64,000 nt of DNA from Marininema halotolerans (GCF_900116235.1 NZ_FPAA01000003.1:124001-188000); one strand, 5' to 3'; positions 8,040-16,555 are shown, numbered from the stretch's first letter. Program-made: numbers and translations. Notes: generated by a model from the letters alone, not told the origin.

Positions 8040-8384
8040 GTTCGTACCCTCCTTTCGAACATGGTCCGACGGTCGAGGATCATGTAGCCAACTCCATCAG
8101 GGTTGTTTAAACACTGACGCAAGAAAGAAGGAGAGTGTTGTTCTCTAGTTGAAAAAGGACAAAGAGGTAAAAAACTGGGGAATTGGCCTAATTCTAATAT
8201 ACCAAATAAGTGTAATGTTGTAAATACATAGAAAAAATATTTTTTCAATGAGGTTTGATTTTTCAAAAAATAGAAGCCTGCCTTCCAAAATTCTTCGTTG
8301 TCCGATCAAAAAATCGAACGGATCGGATCACCTGACCTATGCATAGGTATAAGAGGAGAGTGAAGTAGGAGGGGAGTTTATCTG
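8040..8384. other. Intergenic stretch, A/T-rich in its right half
   Basis: No further gene can be supported here. A minus-strand open frame crosses it but lacks a ribosome-binding site. Visible elements are the leader of the minus-strand small ORF, an inverted repeat CCGATC/GATCGG (8302-8326), and the palindrome at 8335-8348. Confidence 0.5.
8335..8348. promoter_or_regulatory. Perfect 14-bp palindrome upstream of the 105-aa ORF
   Basis: ACCTATGCATAGGT is a perfect palindrome about 40 bp before the ATG at 8385. With the CCGATC/GATCGG pair just upstream, it is a candidate operator for the 105-aa gene. Confidence 0.4.
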
Positions 8385-8702
8385 ATGAACACTGTGAAAA
8401 AAGCGCTATATCAGGATCTTACCCAAACAGTAAATCTGGCGCTAGGACGTAAGGCGATCTCTGTACAGATGCTTACGAAAACGGTAGAAGAGGCGCGATT
8501 CGTTCGACAGACACGAGGGGTCTTTGCGCTTATAACGTACATGAATCAATTGGCAGATCATGTATTTACGCCAGAGGAGATAGAAATATTAAAAGCGCAC
8601 CCTCGTAGAAAGGAATTGACAAGTCGGGTTCTAGATCATCTCATTAAGGAAGAAGTTATTACGTTTACAGAATCGTTGATGTTACGAAGAATGCTCTCAT
8701 AA
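8385..8702 (+). CDS. Conserved-looking protein of unknown function, 105 aa
   Basis: The ATG is preceded by AGGAGGGG ten bases upstream. The product is a soluble, mostly helical, mildly basic protein with two probable helical halves (LTQTVNLALGRKAISVQMLTKTVEEAR and a C-terminal KEEVITFTESLMLRRMLS region). No signal peptide or catalytic motif is visible. It is followed by its own small terminator, so it is probably monocistronic. It sits where small ylb genes are found in Bacillus subtilis, but I cannot align it to any of them. Confidence 0.7.
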   Translation: MNTVKKALYQDLTQTVNLALGRKAISVQMLTKTVEEARFVRQTRGVFALITYMNQLADHVFTPEEIEILKAHPRRKELTSRVLDHLIKEEVITFTESLMLRRMLS

Positions 8703-8703
8703 A

Positions 8704-8722
8704 AAAATGCAGGGGGCATTTT
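8704..8722 (+). terminator. Short terminator after the 105-aa gene
   Basis: AAAATGC (8704-8710) pairs with GCATTTT (8716-8722) immediately after the stop codon. Confidence 0.55.
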
Positions 8723-8760
8723 CCCGATATTTTGGGTGGTGGGTTAGGCGGATGCCGGGG

Positions 8761-8788
8761 ACAGGCAAAGGTCACTGGTCATATGGTA
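8761..8788 (+). promoter_or_regulatory. Possible SigK-type sporulation promoter
   Basis: CATATGGTA (8780-8788) fits the SigK -10 pattern CATAnnnTA, with ACA (8761-8763) about 17 bp upstream as the -35. It lies 55 bp before the proline-rich protein gene. These motifs are short, so the assignment is tentative. Confidence 0.35.
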
Positions 8789-8842
8789 TTAGTGTAAACT
8801 GCAACCTAGGCAGATTCGCCTATGGAAAGGAGGATCCACTCC

Positions 8843-9526
8843 GTGAAAAACCAACCGTCACGCCGTTCTTCACAAAAGGATGCATCCCGCTGGGAATGGT
8901 TGAAGAACAAGATGGAGAAAATGGTGGAAAATCGACCCTTGGGTAATGAAGAGCAAATGGAGTTAATGGATCTACCTCAAAATCCCCCTCGAGGTTATTC
9001 TTCTGAACCACCTCGATCCAATCGGGATTATGAGTGGGCTGAACAAAATGCATTTGGTTTTCTAGGAATGGATGGACCCCCTCCTCAACCTCCTCGTGAA
9101 AAGGATGGGAAAACAGAGGGTAATGAGGTCCATCAACAACCAGAATGGGGTAATATGTGGGGATGGGATGGACCCCCACCTCCTTCGCCAGAGAGAATGC
9201 AACCACCAAACCCGAATTGGGAACAGGAGAGTCAGAGTCAGAGTCAAAATCAAACACAAGAACCAAAGCCCCCACGCGGTTCAATATTGCCCCCGAATCG
9301 ACATCTTGGAGATCCCATGCGCTTAGAAAATGAAAATGAGACCCAAAGATCCAACGATTCAAGAAGGTTAGGGGGAACGACTTCAAAAAAATATGATTGG
9401 GAAGAACTTCCTGAGATGTTTGATGAATCTGAGGATACACCTCCACCCATTTCCAATCGAACACCTTCCGGAAAAAATAAGGCGAAGGTTCGTCGTCGCG
9501 ATAGTCAAGGGCGTAGACGACGGTAA
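8843..9526 (+). CDS. Proline/asparagine-rich low-complexity protein, possible spore-coat protein
   Basis: The start is GTG 8843, ten bases after AAAGGAGG; the upstream in-frame ATG at 8822 overlaps that site and is rejected. The 227-aa product is almost certainly disordered. It has repeated polyproline patches (GPPPQPPR, GPPPPSPER), an SQSQSQNQTQ run, many Asn/Glu/Trp residues, and a strongly basic tail (RRRDSQGRRRR). No transmembrane segment or enzyme motif is present. A possible SigK promoter and the composition suggest a coat or crust component, but that is inference only. Confidence 0.6.
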   Translation: MKNQPSRRSSQKDASRWEWLKNKMEKMVENRPLGNEEQMELMDLPQNPPRGYSSEPPRSNRDYEWAEQNAFGFLGMDGPPPQPPREKDGKTEGNEVHQQPEWGNMWGWDGPPPPSPERMQPPNPNWEQESQSQSQNQTQEPKPPRGSILPPNRHLGDPMRLENENETQRSNDSRRLGGTTSKKYDWEELPEMFDESEDTPPPISNRTPSGKNKAKVRRRDSQGRRRR

Positions 9527-9543
9527 ATCGTTCAAATACCCCT

Positions 9544-9587
9544 CCTGCGGAATTCCGCAGGCTATTTTTTTGCGAAAAAAAATAGCC
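9544..9587. terminator. Two overlapping hairpins with T and A runs
   Basis: The palindrome CCTGCGGAATTCCGCAGG (9544-9561) is followed by a T run (9565-9571). A second stem, GGCTATTTTTTT with AAAAAAAATAGCC (9560-9587), uses that T run. The two structures are mutually exclusive. Together they form an efficient terminator after the proline-rich gene. Confidence 0.75.
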
Positions 9588-9608
9588 CCCCAATGTGGAG
9601 GACTCATG

Positions 9609-9630
9609 GTATCTGGGATGACCCAGATAC
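9609..9630 (+). repeat. Perfect hairpin upstream of the 14-codon ORF
   Basis: GTATCTGGG (9609-9617) pairs perfectly with CCCAGATAC (9622-9630) around a 4-nt loop. There is no T run. It lies about 20 bp before the strong ribosome-binding site of the 14-codon ORF and may be a leader element. Confidence 0.5.
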
Positions 9631-9663
9631 TGAATGGGAGAGGAGAAACCGGAGGAAGAGCTT

Positions 9664-9708
9664 ATGGGGAAACGTAAGTCTTCTCCGCGGTTCGACAGCA
9701 TCGCCTGA
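9664..9708 (+). CDS. Possible 14-aa micro-ORF
   Basis: An ATG at 9664 has GGAGGA seven bases upstream and encodes MGKRKSSPRFDSIA before TGA. A terminator-like hairpin overlaps the stop codon. The ribosome-binding site is as good as those of the neighbouring real genes, and nothing else explains the island between two terminators. Very short ORFs occur by chance, so this is tentative. Confidence 0.35.
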   Translation: MGKRKSSPRFDSIA

Positions 9709-9720
9709 CGCTGTCTTTCC
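9694..9720 (+). terminator. Hairpin overlapping the micro-ORF stop
   Basis: GACAGC (9694-9699) pairs with GCTGTC (9710-9715), followed by a pyrimidine-rich stretch (TTTCCTATCTTTT). It is a moderate terminator candidate. Confidence 0.45.
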
Positions 9721-9851
9721 TATCTTTTCCGAACAAAAGTTTTTCTATACCTCGCAGATTATAAATTCGTGGGTAGAATTGAATTCGTTTTCAACCTAGG
9801 AAACTTTGTGGTAGGATGGATACTGTTAATTCGGCGAAAGAGGGTGGGCAC

Positions 9852-10406
9852 ATGCGTATTATCGCCGGTTGTGCCAAGGGGACACGATTGCATTCCGTGC
9901 AAGGGCTTTCCGTTCGCCCTACGACGGATCGCGTAAAGGAATCCTTGTTTCAAGTGATTGGTCCGTTTTTTTCTGGGGGATTTGTCTTAGACCTTTTTGC
10001 AGGATCAGGATCATTGGGGCTGGAGGCATTAAGCCGAGGGGCAGAACGTGGTATCTTTATCGATCAAGCTCGCGGGAGCATTGAAGCAGTACGACGGAAT
10101 GCTAAAGCGACTCGATTGGACAAGCATGTAGAAATCTATCAACGGGATGCTCGTGCAGCTCTGCGAACATTAAAAGGAAGAGGGATCTCCTTTCAATTAA
10201 TATTTCTTGATCCACCATACAAGGATGGGGTATTACCAGAAGTGATACAATCGATCGATGAAGGGGAACTTTTAGAAGAGGATGGCTGGTTGATTGCTGA
10301 GCATGATAAGGGCGAAGCCTTGCCACAGGAGATCGGAAAGTTGTACATCGAACGTACCCTTACTTATGGAGACATTCAAATTGATCTATATACAAAAGAA
10401 TCATAG
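9852..10406 (+). CDS. rsmD: 16S rRNA (guanine-966-N2)-methyltransferase RsmD
   Basis: Starting at ATG 9852 (MRIIAG, the conserved RsmD start) behind AGAGGGTGG gives 184 aa. The class I methyltransferase pattern is clear: [14 protein letters not shown], then [18 protein letters not shown] for S-adenosylmethionine binding, and FLDPPYKDG with the catalytic DPPY. The enzyme methylates G966 of 16S rRNA during 30S assembly. The coaD gene follows after 17 bp, the usual pairing in Firmicutes. Confidence 0.95.
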   Translation: MRIIAGCAKGTRLHSVQGLSVRPTTDRVKESLFQVIGPFFSGGFVLDLFAGSGSLGLEALSRGAERGIFIDQARGSIEAVRRNAKATRLDKHVEIYQRDARAALRTLKGRGISFQLIFLDPPYKDGVLPEVIQSIDEGELLEEDGWLIAEHDKGEALPQEIGKLYIERTLTYGDIQIDLYTKES

Positions 10407-10423
10407 GAAGGAGGTCCTTCATT

Positions 10424-10906
10424 TTGAAAAAAGTTGCTGTGTACCCAGGTAGTTTTGATCCGATTACCTTGGGGCATCTTGATATCATCCAACGTGGTGC
10501 ACGAGTTTTTGATCAAGTAGTCGTTTCTGTTTTACATAATTCCCAAAAAAGGCCGTTGTTTACGGTTCAAGAACGGGTGCAATTGATCCGTGAAGTGACG
10601 ATGGACATCGGCAATGTGGAGGTGGACCACTTTGAAGGCTTACTGGTTGATTATATCCATGACCGTAAAGCAACCAATGTCATTCGTGGTTTGCGTGCCA
10701 TCACGGATTTTGAATATGAGCTTCAGTTTGCTTCCATGATGAAAAAGCTGGATTCCAATATTGAAACCTTGTTTATGATGACGAATAATCAATATTCTTT
10801 TTTAAGTTCAGGAATCGTAAAAGAAGTTGCTCAGTATGGTGGCGATATCGGGGATTTAGTTCCCCCTGTTGTAGAAGAAGCATTGAAGAAAAAATACACC
10901 AATTAA
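10424..10906 (+). CDS. coaD: Phosphopantetheine adenylyltransferase
   Basis: The protein has 160 aa with a TTG start eight bases after [18 protein letters not shown] at residues 8-18 holds the T/HxGH nucleotidyltransferase motif, and [12 protein letters not shown] near residue 125 is the equivalent of the ISSTxVR motif. It catalyses the penultimate step of coenzyme A synthesis, making dephospho-CoA. It ends the rsmD-coaD unit and is followed by a terminator. Confidence 0.96.
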   Translation: MKKVAVYPGSFDPITLGHLDIIQRGARVFDQVVVSVLHNSQKRPLFTVQERVQLIREVTMDIGNVEVDHFEGLLVDYIHDRKATNVIRGLRAITDFEYELQFASMMKKLDSNIETLFMMTNNQYSFLSSGIVKEVAQYGGDIGDLVPPVVEEALKKKYTN

Positions 10907-10961
10907 TTCTTTCATACACCCTTATATTATATATTATAATATAAAAATGGGCATTTATCTT

Positions 10962-10995
10962 AAAACCTCTTTCCTTGGTTGGGAAGGGGTTTTTG
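10962..10995 (+). terminator. Terminator after coaD
   Basis: AAAACCTCTTTCC pairs (with one wobble) with GGGAAGGGGTTTTT, ending in a T run at about 10,995. Confidence 0.7.
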
Positions 10996-11411
10996 TATTT
11001 CTTTTTGATGCTTGGGTAGTAATTAGAGAGATAATCTCGGATGAATAAAAAAAAATATAAATGAACAATTACCCATTTTTAGGGAGAATGGTTTGATATG
11101 GACGAAAGCGATGAAAGTACTCGTATGGGGTCGGTGGATAATTTTATAATATAGAATAGGTTAAATTGTCTAACAGTTGAATAAAAAACGTATAAAAATT
11201 ATTTATTCAATGATTTGAATAATAATTGGGTTGATATGTATATTTTAAAGGATTATAATGATCCTAGTTTTGTTACGAAGGATTATTCATGCAAATAACA
11301 ATATATTAATTGAACTAATTAACGTAATTTGGATCAAAATGTCGTTTAGAAACATTTCTACGAGGTATTGTGGTGGTAGAAATAAAAAAAGGAGTGAAGG
11401 AGAAGATGGGG
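10996..11411. other. A/T-rich intergenic region with regulatory-looking repeats
   Basis: No gene is supported here. It contains an inverted repeat TTGAATAAA/TTTATTCAA (11177-11185 and 11202-11210) and a possible SigA promoter, TTGAAT (11215-11220) with TATATT (11239-11244). Both lie about 170-230 bp ahead of the secreted protein gene. Confidence 0.4.
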
Positions 11412-12188
11412 ATGAAAAAATGGGGTTTTATTGCATTACTATCGATAATGGGTGTCATTGGAATGCTAGGGGGGAGAGTGCATGCTGAGGCAGCAGTTGA
11501 TGAGATACCCCCGGTAGACTATCCTTCAACCATCGAATTTGAAGATACTTTTAATCTAGGGACCCAAGGATGGTCTGGAGAATTTGCCGATCTTCCACAC
11601 ACAGTGGAAAACCCGGATCTATATCAGACCAAGTTTTCCCTTGAAAATATGCCGGCAGAATTGGATCCATCTCAGCAAGGGCTTTCTCTTACGGGGATGA
11701 ATCGTAGTGATGATTTGTTTATGTATGTAAAAAAGCAGATAAAAGTAAAACCGAATACCCGCTATTACATTGACTTTAATTTTGATATTGCAACCAATGC
11801 AGCGCCTGGGAAAATGGGAATCGGTGGTGCACCTGGGGAGAGTGTCTATGTGAAAGCCGGTGCCGTAGCGTATGAACCTAAGCCGATTATTGATGGGGAT
11901 TACTATCGCTTTAATGTGGACAAAGGGAATCAAAAGATAGAGGGATCACATGCCATTGTAATGGGGAATTTAGCGAAAATCGGGGATCAGAAATCCACCT
12001 ATCAACTGAAAAACTATACAAACAATGGACAACCCTTCTTTGCGCAATCGGACGCTGATGGAGATTTGTGGCTCTTCGTTGGAACCGACTCAGGGTTTGA
12101 GGGATTAACAAAAATCTATTTTTCTAGGATTTCAGTAACCCTGAATGAAGTCGCATCGATTGTAGAACCGCCTATAATAGGGAAGTGA
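11412..12188 (+). CDS. Secreted protein of unknown function
   Basis: ATG 11412 is nine bases after AAGGAG and gives 258 aa; an ATG six bases upstream is too close to that site. Residues 1-28 form a classic signal peptide (MKKWGFIALLSIMGVIGMLG, then VHAEA with a probable signal peptidase cleavage after HAEA). The mature protein is acidic, rich in beta-strand and contains FEDTFNLGTQGWSGEFADLP. Such a pattern is common in carbohydrate-binding-like jelly-roll domains of exported proteins. No catalytic motif is visible. It is flanked by terminators. Confidence 0.7.
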   Translation: MKKWGFIALLSIMGVIGMLGGRVHAEAAVDEIPPVDYPSTIEFEDTFNLGTQGWSGEFADLPHTVENPDLYQTKFSLENMPAELDPSQQGLSLTGMNRSDDLFMYVKKQIKVKPNTRYYIDFNFDIATNAAPGKMGIGGAPGESVYVKAGAVAYEPKPIIDGDYYRFNVDKGNQKIEGSHAIVMGNLAKIGDQKSTYQLKNYTNNGQPFFAQSDADGDLWLFVGTDSGFEGLTKIYFSRISVTLNEVASIVEPPIIGK

Positions 12189-12225
12189 TGGTGTGCAAAA
12201 CATAGGAAAGCGTATATTTATGAAG

Positions 12226-12274
12226 AGGTGACTTAGGAAGGCGTTAAGCATTCCTAAGTCACCTCCTTTTTTTT
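12226..12274 (+). terminator. Strong terminator after the secreted protein gene
   Basis: AGGTGACTTAGGAA (12226-12239) and TTCCTAAGTCACCT (12251-12264) form a perfect 14-bp stem, followed by CC and eight T residues. Confidence 0.95.
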
Positions 12275-12383
12275 GCGAACTTGTATAATCAATGAAAGCG
12301 ATCCACTTCGTTAAGTGAAACAGGCGATTCTGGAGGTGATGATAAAAGGGTGGGCAAAAAGGATTACAGTGAATAGAATGCAT

Positions 12384-13637
12384 TCACAGGGCTCCCTTTG
12401 AATACCAACTTTTCACTTGTTTCCACAGGATTATCGTGAGGAGAAGAAGCCCGAGGATAAAGAGGAGCTGCCATCCGAATAAATGAATCCGATTGGACCA
12501 ATGAACCCATTCGGATGAAGGAATTTCCCTGACGAACACAGGTAAGGAACTCTTAGAGGAAACCAGATATTGTTGTATGGGATTCCATGCGATTAACGTA
12601 ATCGATCCTGCGAGAACACCATGAATTAGACGTGCAAAGCAATACGGACCATATCGAATATCCGTTTTACTGAGAATATTGGCTACCTGGGCATGAACAG
12701 AAAAACCACTCCAAGCAATAACTGCGCTAACAATTGCCATTTTGTATGTGATATCAACATGAGCCGGTGCTTGGGAAGCGACTTGAGAACCAAGGGTGAT
12801 CTCAAACATTCCAGCGATCACCGATGAGGAAAGTTCAATAGGAATACCGATGGTGGCTAGAAGTGGGGAGATAGCGACTCCTAGAAGGTTAGTGACCCCT
12901 ATCTTCCCTAGAACTTCGATTACCACTGAAAACATCATGATAAAGCCACCAATGACAAGCAGGGTTTTGATTGAGGTACTGATCGCATCGCCCATGAGTT
13001 GCCCTAAACCACGTCCATCTGCTAATCGAGCACGATGCATGGCTCTAAGTCCCCGAAGGAGAAAGAAAGAAGAGTCGGCAGGTGGTGGTGGAGTTGAGGG
13101 GCCATGGGGTTCATGAAAACGCATGATGATTCCCAAAAGGATACTAGCAAGGTAATGGGCAAGTGCAAGGGTAATTCCTAAACTGACATCATGGAAAAAG
13201 CCAACGGCGACAGCACCAAACATAAATAATGGATCAGCGGTATTCGTGAAAGATACGAGCCGCTCTCCTTCGGTGCGTGAGATTAACCCTTCTTCGCGAA
13301 GACGAGCGGTCAATTTTGCGCCAATAGGGTATCCTGAAGCAAGGCCCATCGCCATTACGAAAGCCCCCACTCCAGGCACACGGAATAGAGGACGCATAAG
13401 TGGTTCGAGCAATACCCCTAGAAAATGAACAACTCCAAAACCCATTAAGATCTCTGATGCAATGAAAAAAGGGAGGAGAGCTGGAAAGACAACATCCCAC
13501 CAGATACGTAGACCCTTTAATGAGGATTGGAATGCTTGTTCAGGATAGAGGACGAGGGAACACACTAAAAAGAGAGCGATGGCTCCATAAGTGATGGAGT
13601 ATAGTTGACTGCGGAGGACAGGGCTGATCGGACGCAT
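12384..13637 (-). CDS. ylbJ: Sporulation integral membrane protein YlbJ
   Basis: The start chosen is ATG 13637 with GGAGG seven bases upstream, giving 417 aa; the upstream frame adds a poor 16-residue extension. It has many hydrophobic helices, two internally similar halves with nucleoside-recognition (Gate) domain features (WWDVVFPALLPFFIASEI and the later IKTLLVIGGFIMMFSV), and conserved ASGYPIGAKL and FTNTADPLF stretches. YlbJ is needed for efficient sporulation in Bacillus subtilis. There it is linked to coaD as here, but in this window it lies on the opposite strand. Confidence 0.9.
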   Translation of the reverse strand: MRPISPVLRSQLYSITYGAIALFLVCSLVLYPEQAFQSSLKGLRIWWDVVFPALLPFFIASEILMGFGVVHFLGVLLEPLMRPLFRVPGVGAFVMAMGLASGYPIGAKLTARLREEGLISRTEGERLVSFTNTADPLFMFGAVAVGFFHDVSLGITLALAHYLASILLGIIMRFHEPHGPSTPPPPADSSFFLLRGLRAMHRARLADGRGLGQLMGDAISTSIKTLLVIGGFIMMFSVVIEVLGKIGVTNLLGVAISPLLATIGIPIELSSSVIAGMFEITLGSQVASQAPAHVDITYKMAIVSAVIAWSGFSVHAQVANILSKTDIRYGPYCFARLIHGVLAGSITLIAWNPIQQYLVSSKSSLPVFVREIPSSEWVHWSNRIHLFGWQLLFILGLLLLTIILWKQVKSWYSKGAL

Positions 13638-13763
13638 CGAGATCCTCCGTTCTCTAGGGAATTTTAATAACATGTCTACGCGCACAAATTAAAAATAGAC
13701 TACTTGTCTGTTTTGATTCGGAAATCGATTCGACCCTCACGATGGAGAAGGGTGGCCAGGGTG

Positions 13764-14558
13764 ATGGTTAAAGCAAAAATCGGGTTGGCATTAGGATCGG
13801 GTGGCGCTCGAGGGCTGGCTCATATCGGGGTATTAAAAGTTCTTCAACAGGCAGGCATTCCTGTAGACTATGTGGCGGGGAGTAGCATCGGCAGTTTAGT
13901 GGGAGTGATGTTTGCAGAGGGATTAGATCTGGAAATGATGGAGAAGTTGGCGATTCATCTAAAACGAAAGTATTGGTTGGATCTTACGATACCTCGTCTG
14001 GGCTTTTTGACAGGAAAAAAGGTAAAAGAGTTGATTCGTCTGCTGACAAAGGGGAAACATATGGAAGAGTTACCCCTTCCCACGGCAGTTGTTGCAACCG
14101 ATCTTGTTAAAGGGGAACGCGTTGTATTCCGCTCGGGTCCAATTGATGTAGCTGTACGAGCAAGTATATCGATACCGGGTATCTTTGAACCGGTAACGGT
14201 TAATGGGCGGACCTTGGTAGATGGGGGGGTGATTGATCGGATACCCATTACCGTTGTAAAGGAGATGGGAGCTGATATTGTCATTGCAGTTGATGTTGTA
14301 CCAAAACGCTCCTCTGTACAAATTCGTACCGTATTTGACGTGATCGCTCAGACTTTAAGTGTGATGGAAAGAGAGATACTCAATCAAAAATTATTGGATG
14401 CAGACATACTCATTCATCCTGATTTAGCAGACATTAGTCCAACTGCATTTACCCGTGTAAGGGAATGCATCCAGCGTGGAGAGGAAGCGGCAGTCATTCA
14501 AATTGAACGAATTAAAAGGTTGATCAGTGATTGGGAGGAAAGACATGATGACAAATAA
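13764..14558 (+). CDS. ylbK: Patatin-like phospholipase family protein (YlbK/RssA)
   Basis: The start ATG 13764 (GGAGAAGGGTGG upstream) gives 264 aa. The oxyanion-hole motif GSGGARG (residues 11-17), the nucleophile motif GSSIG with Ser41, and the catalytic aspartate in DGGVIDRIP are all intact, so it should be an active serine acyl hydrolase. The natural substrate is unknown in the family. Its stop codon overlaps the ylbL start region, indicating translational coupling. Confidence 0.92.
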   Translation: MVKAKIGLALGSGGARGLAHIGVLKVLQQAGIPVDYVAGSSIGSLVGVMFAEGLDLEMMEKLAIHLKRKYWLDLTIPRLGFLTGKKVKELIRLLTKGKHMEELPLPTAVVATDLVKGERVVFRSGPIDVAVRASISIPGIFEPVTVNGRTLVDGGVIDRIPITVVKEMGADIVIAVDVVPKRSSVQIRTVFDVIAQTLSVMEREILNQKLLDADILIHPDLADISPTAFTRVRECIQRGEEAAVIQIERIKRLISDWEERHDDK

Positions 14559-15618
14559 TCGACGCAGATATCGCAATTCTTGGGTGATTCCACTGATCGC
14601 TGTGGTGGTGATTTGGGCCGTCTTATTTTTGATTCCAGTCCCCTATTACCTCATGTTGCCAGGGTCAGCGTTAGACGTTCATCCCATGGTTACTGTTCAC
14701 CCGAAACCTTCAGGGTCAGAAAAAGGGCACTTTTATTTAACAACGGTGGCCATGCGAAAAGGAAATATCTTTGGCTGGTTAGCGGCTAAGGTCGATTCGA
14801 CCTATGAGTTGATTCCAGAGAAAGAGGTCTTGGGTACAGGTGGAAACTCAGAGGATTATGATCGGAGGCAAAAGGAGATTATGAAGGAGTCGCAACAAGA
14901 TGCTGTATTAGCAGCTTTTCATGCGACTTCTCGACCAGTGAAAGAGAAATTTCTCGGGGTAAAGGTCTTATCTTTGATTAAAAATATGCCAGCTGAAAAA
15001 GTATTACATAAAGGAGATCTCATCAAAGAAGTGGATGGGAAGCCAGTCCAGCGCGCTGAGGAGCTAGTCGCCTACTTATCAGGGAAAAAAATCGGAGATA
15101 AAGTATCACTGGCTTATACACGTGAAGGAAAACCGATGAATGACCAAGTGGTATTAGGAAGCTTGCCTGGGACAAATGGAGTTCATCGCCCCGGTTTAGG
15201 CATCCAACCCGTTACCAAACGAGAAGTGAAAACCAACCCTGTTGTGAAAATCGAAGCGGGGGATATCGGGGGACCTTCTGCAGGATTAATGTTTTCATTA
15301 GAAATAGCCAATCAACTAGAGCAAACCGATTTAACACAGGGATACCAAGTGGCAGGGACAGGGACGATTACTCCTGATGGGAAAGTGGGTCAAATTGGGG
15401 GGATTCAGCACAAAATTGTAGCTGCGGATGATGAAGGTGCAGAAATTTTCTTTGTGCCAGCCGACCAAGAAGTAGAAGATACGAACCAAAAAATAGCAAG
15501 GAAAACGGTTCAAGAAATTGGATCCAAAATGAAACTGGTTCCAGTACATACGCTTGGGGAAGCCCTTTCTTATCTTAAAAACCTTCCAGGGGAGAAAAAA
15601 GGAAAAAAAGCGGCGTGA
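14545..15618 (+). CDS. ylbL: Membrane-anchored Lon-like protease with PDZ domain (YlbL/DdcP)
   Basis: The protein has 357 aa from ATG 14545 (14548 is equally possible), overlapping ylbK by 14 bases. One N-terminal transmembrane helix (residues about 12-30) is followed by a PDZ domain (GVKVLSLIKNMPAEKVLHKGD) and a C-terminal S16 Lon protease domain. The catalytic serine lies in GDIGGPSAGLMFS and the lysine in the GKVGQIGGIQHK region. In Bacillus subtilis this protein, DdcP, degrades the division inhibitor YneA when a DNA-damage checkpoint ends. Confidence 0.93.
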   Translation: MMTNNRRRYRNSWVIPLIAVVVIWAVLFLIPVPYYLMLPGSALDVHPMVTVHPKPSGSEKGHFYLTTVAMRKGNIFGWLAAKVDSTYELIPEKEVLGTGGNSEDYDRRQKEIMKESQQDAVLAAFHATSRPVKEKFLGVKVLSLIKNMPAEKVLHKGDLIKEVDGKPVQRAEELVAYLSGKKIGDKVSLAYTREGKPMNDQVVLGSLPGTNGVHRPGLGIQPVTKREVKTNPVVKIEAGDIGGPSAGLMFSLEIANQLEQTDLTQGYQVAGTGTITPDGKVGQIGGIQHKIVAADDEGAEIFFVPADQEVEDTNQKIARKTVQEIGSKMKLVPVHTLGEALSYLKNLPGEKKGKKAA

Positions 15619-15630
15619 ACCCGAGAAACA

Positions 15631-15660
15631 TTGACAGAGTACATCAAAATCCAATATAAT
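15631..15660 (+). promoter_or_regulatory. SigA promoter of the yceD-rpmF unit
   Basis: A perfect TTGACA (15631-15636) and a perfect TATAAT (15655-15660) are separated by 18 bp, ending 28 bp before the yceD ATG. Confidence 0.9.
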
Positions 15661-15688
15661 TTATCTGTTTGGTAAGGGAGTCGGTATC

Positions 15689-16219
15689 ATGCGAATAACC
15701 TTCCGAGAGTTGGATTTTCAACCCAAGCCGATTGAACTTGAGGGAACCGTTAAACTGGAGGGTCTGGAAAAAGAAACACCTGATCTTCTTCAATTAGATC
15801 CCGTGAAAGTACGTGTGACGGCTTGGAAGGAACAGGAGATCTATCCTGTACAGGGGAAACAAACAACGAATGTCGTATTACGTTGTTCTAGATGCCTCAC
15901 ATCCTTTGAAAAATCCCTAGAGATGGAATGGGATGAAACCTTTGCAGATGTGAATCGTGTAAACCCTGAGGATGAAGGGGAAGATGAGGAAGGAGAAGAG
16001 CTACTCCTCGTCGACATCCATCAACCTACTGATCTCACACCAGTGATCGTGCAGGCACTGTTGCTTCATTTGCCCTTCGCACCGGTTTGTGACGAGCATT
16101 GTAAGGGGCTGTGTCCTCAATGTGGAACCAACTGGAACCATGAGTCCTGCCAGTGTGATAACCAACGTGTTGATCCGCGGATGGCCAAGCTGGAAGAACT
16201 CTTGAAACGGGAGGATTAA
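15689..16219 (+). CDS. YceD family protein (DUF177, YlbN)
   Basis: A 176-aa protein beginning with [10 protein letters not shown] first cysteine pair (RCSRC) in the middle and a C-terminal cluster (CDEHC, CPQCG, CQCD) give the metal-binding look of the family. An acidic run ([10 protein letters not shown]) lies between them. YceD is encoded immediately ahead of rpmF in most bacteria and in Escherichia coli is linked to 23S rRNA and ribosome assembly. Here rpmF follows after 41 bp under the same strong promoter. Confidence 0.9.
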   Translation: MRITFRELDFQPKPIELEGTVKLEGLEKETPDLLQLDPVKVRVTAWKEQEIYPVQGKQTTNVVLRCSRCLTSFEKSLEMEWDETFADVNRVNPEDEGEDEEGEELLLVDIHQPTDLTPVIVQALLLHLPFAPVCDEHCKGLCPQCGTNWNHESCQCDNQRVDPRMAKLEELLKRED

Positions 16220-16260
16220 TCCCGTATCATCGGATATGTAGCTTTCAAGGGGGTGAAAAC

Positions 16261-16434
16261 ATGGCGGTACCTTTTCGACGGACATCAAAAACCCGTAAGC
16301 GCAAGCGTCGTACTCATTTCAAGCTGAGCGTGCCCGGGATGGTGAAGTGCCCCCAGTGTGGCGAGCAGAAACTGTCCCACCGTGTCTGCAAAGAGTGCGG
16401 GCATTACAACGGGAAAGAAGTAGTCAACAACTAA
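16261..16434 (+). CDS. rpmF: 50S ribosomal protein L32, 57 aa
   Basis: This ORF of 57 codons begins [17 protein letters not shown], which is diagnostic of L32. Two CxxC pairs (CPQC and CKEC) form a zinc ribbon, so this is the zinc-containing paralogue type. It follows yceD and ends at a strong terminator. Confidence 0.97.
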   Translation: MAVPFRRTSKTRKRKRRTHFKLSVPGMVKCPQCGEQKLSHRVCKECGHYNGKEVVNN

Positions 16435-16442
16435 TGATTTTC

Positions 16443-16482
16443 AAAGAAAAAGGACTTTCACCATGAGAAGTCCTTTTTCTTT
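16443..16482 (+). terminator. Terminator after rpmF
   Basis: AAAGAAAAAGGACTT pairs with AAGTCCTTTTTCTTT around a short loop, with a built-in T tail. Confidence 0.9.
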
Positions 16483-16523
16483 TGGGTTTACATGGTAATT
16501 ATTTCATGTTTGTGATTCCTTAC

Positions 16524-16552
16524 TTGTCATGAGAAAAGGGTTCAGCTATACT
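16524..16552 (+). promoter_or_regulatory. SigA promoter of the fapR-fab operon
   Basis: TTGTCA (16524-16529) and TATACT (16547-16552) are 17 bp apart. The FapR-like box starts four bases after the -10, where bound repressor would block open-complex formation. Confidence 0.85.
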
Positions 16553-16555
16553 AAT

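Noticed and set aside
7900-8110. Possible structured ncRNA or T-box element downstream of recG
   Set aside because: No T-box sequence or known RNA pattern was found, and the region is better explained by the small minus-strand gene and two terminators.
7985-8266. 93-aa minus-strand open frame
   Set aside because: Its start has no ribosome-binding site, and the shorter ORF at 7917-8039 in another frame has strong signals.
9593-9799. 68-aa plus-strand open frame
   Set aside because: It begins at an ATG without a proper ribosome-binding site and crosses two hairpins; the 14-codon ORF in another frame has the better start.
11098-11154. 18-codon ORF ahead of the secreted protein
   Set aside because: The spacing from GGGAG is long and the region is A/T-rich, so chance is likely.
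12339-12401. Short plus-strand ORF beginning MIKGWAK after GGAGGTG
   Set aside because: The ribosome-binding site is only two bases from the ATG and the frame runs into the ylbJ 3' end.
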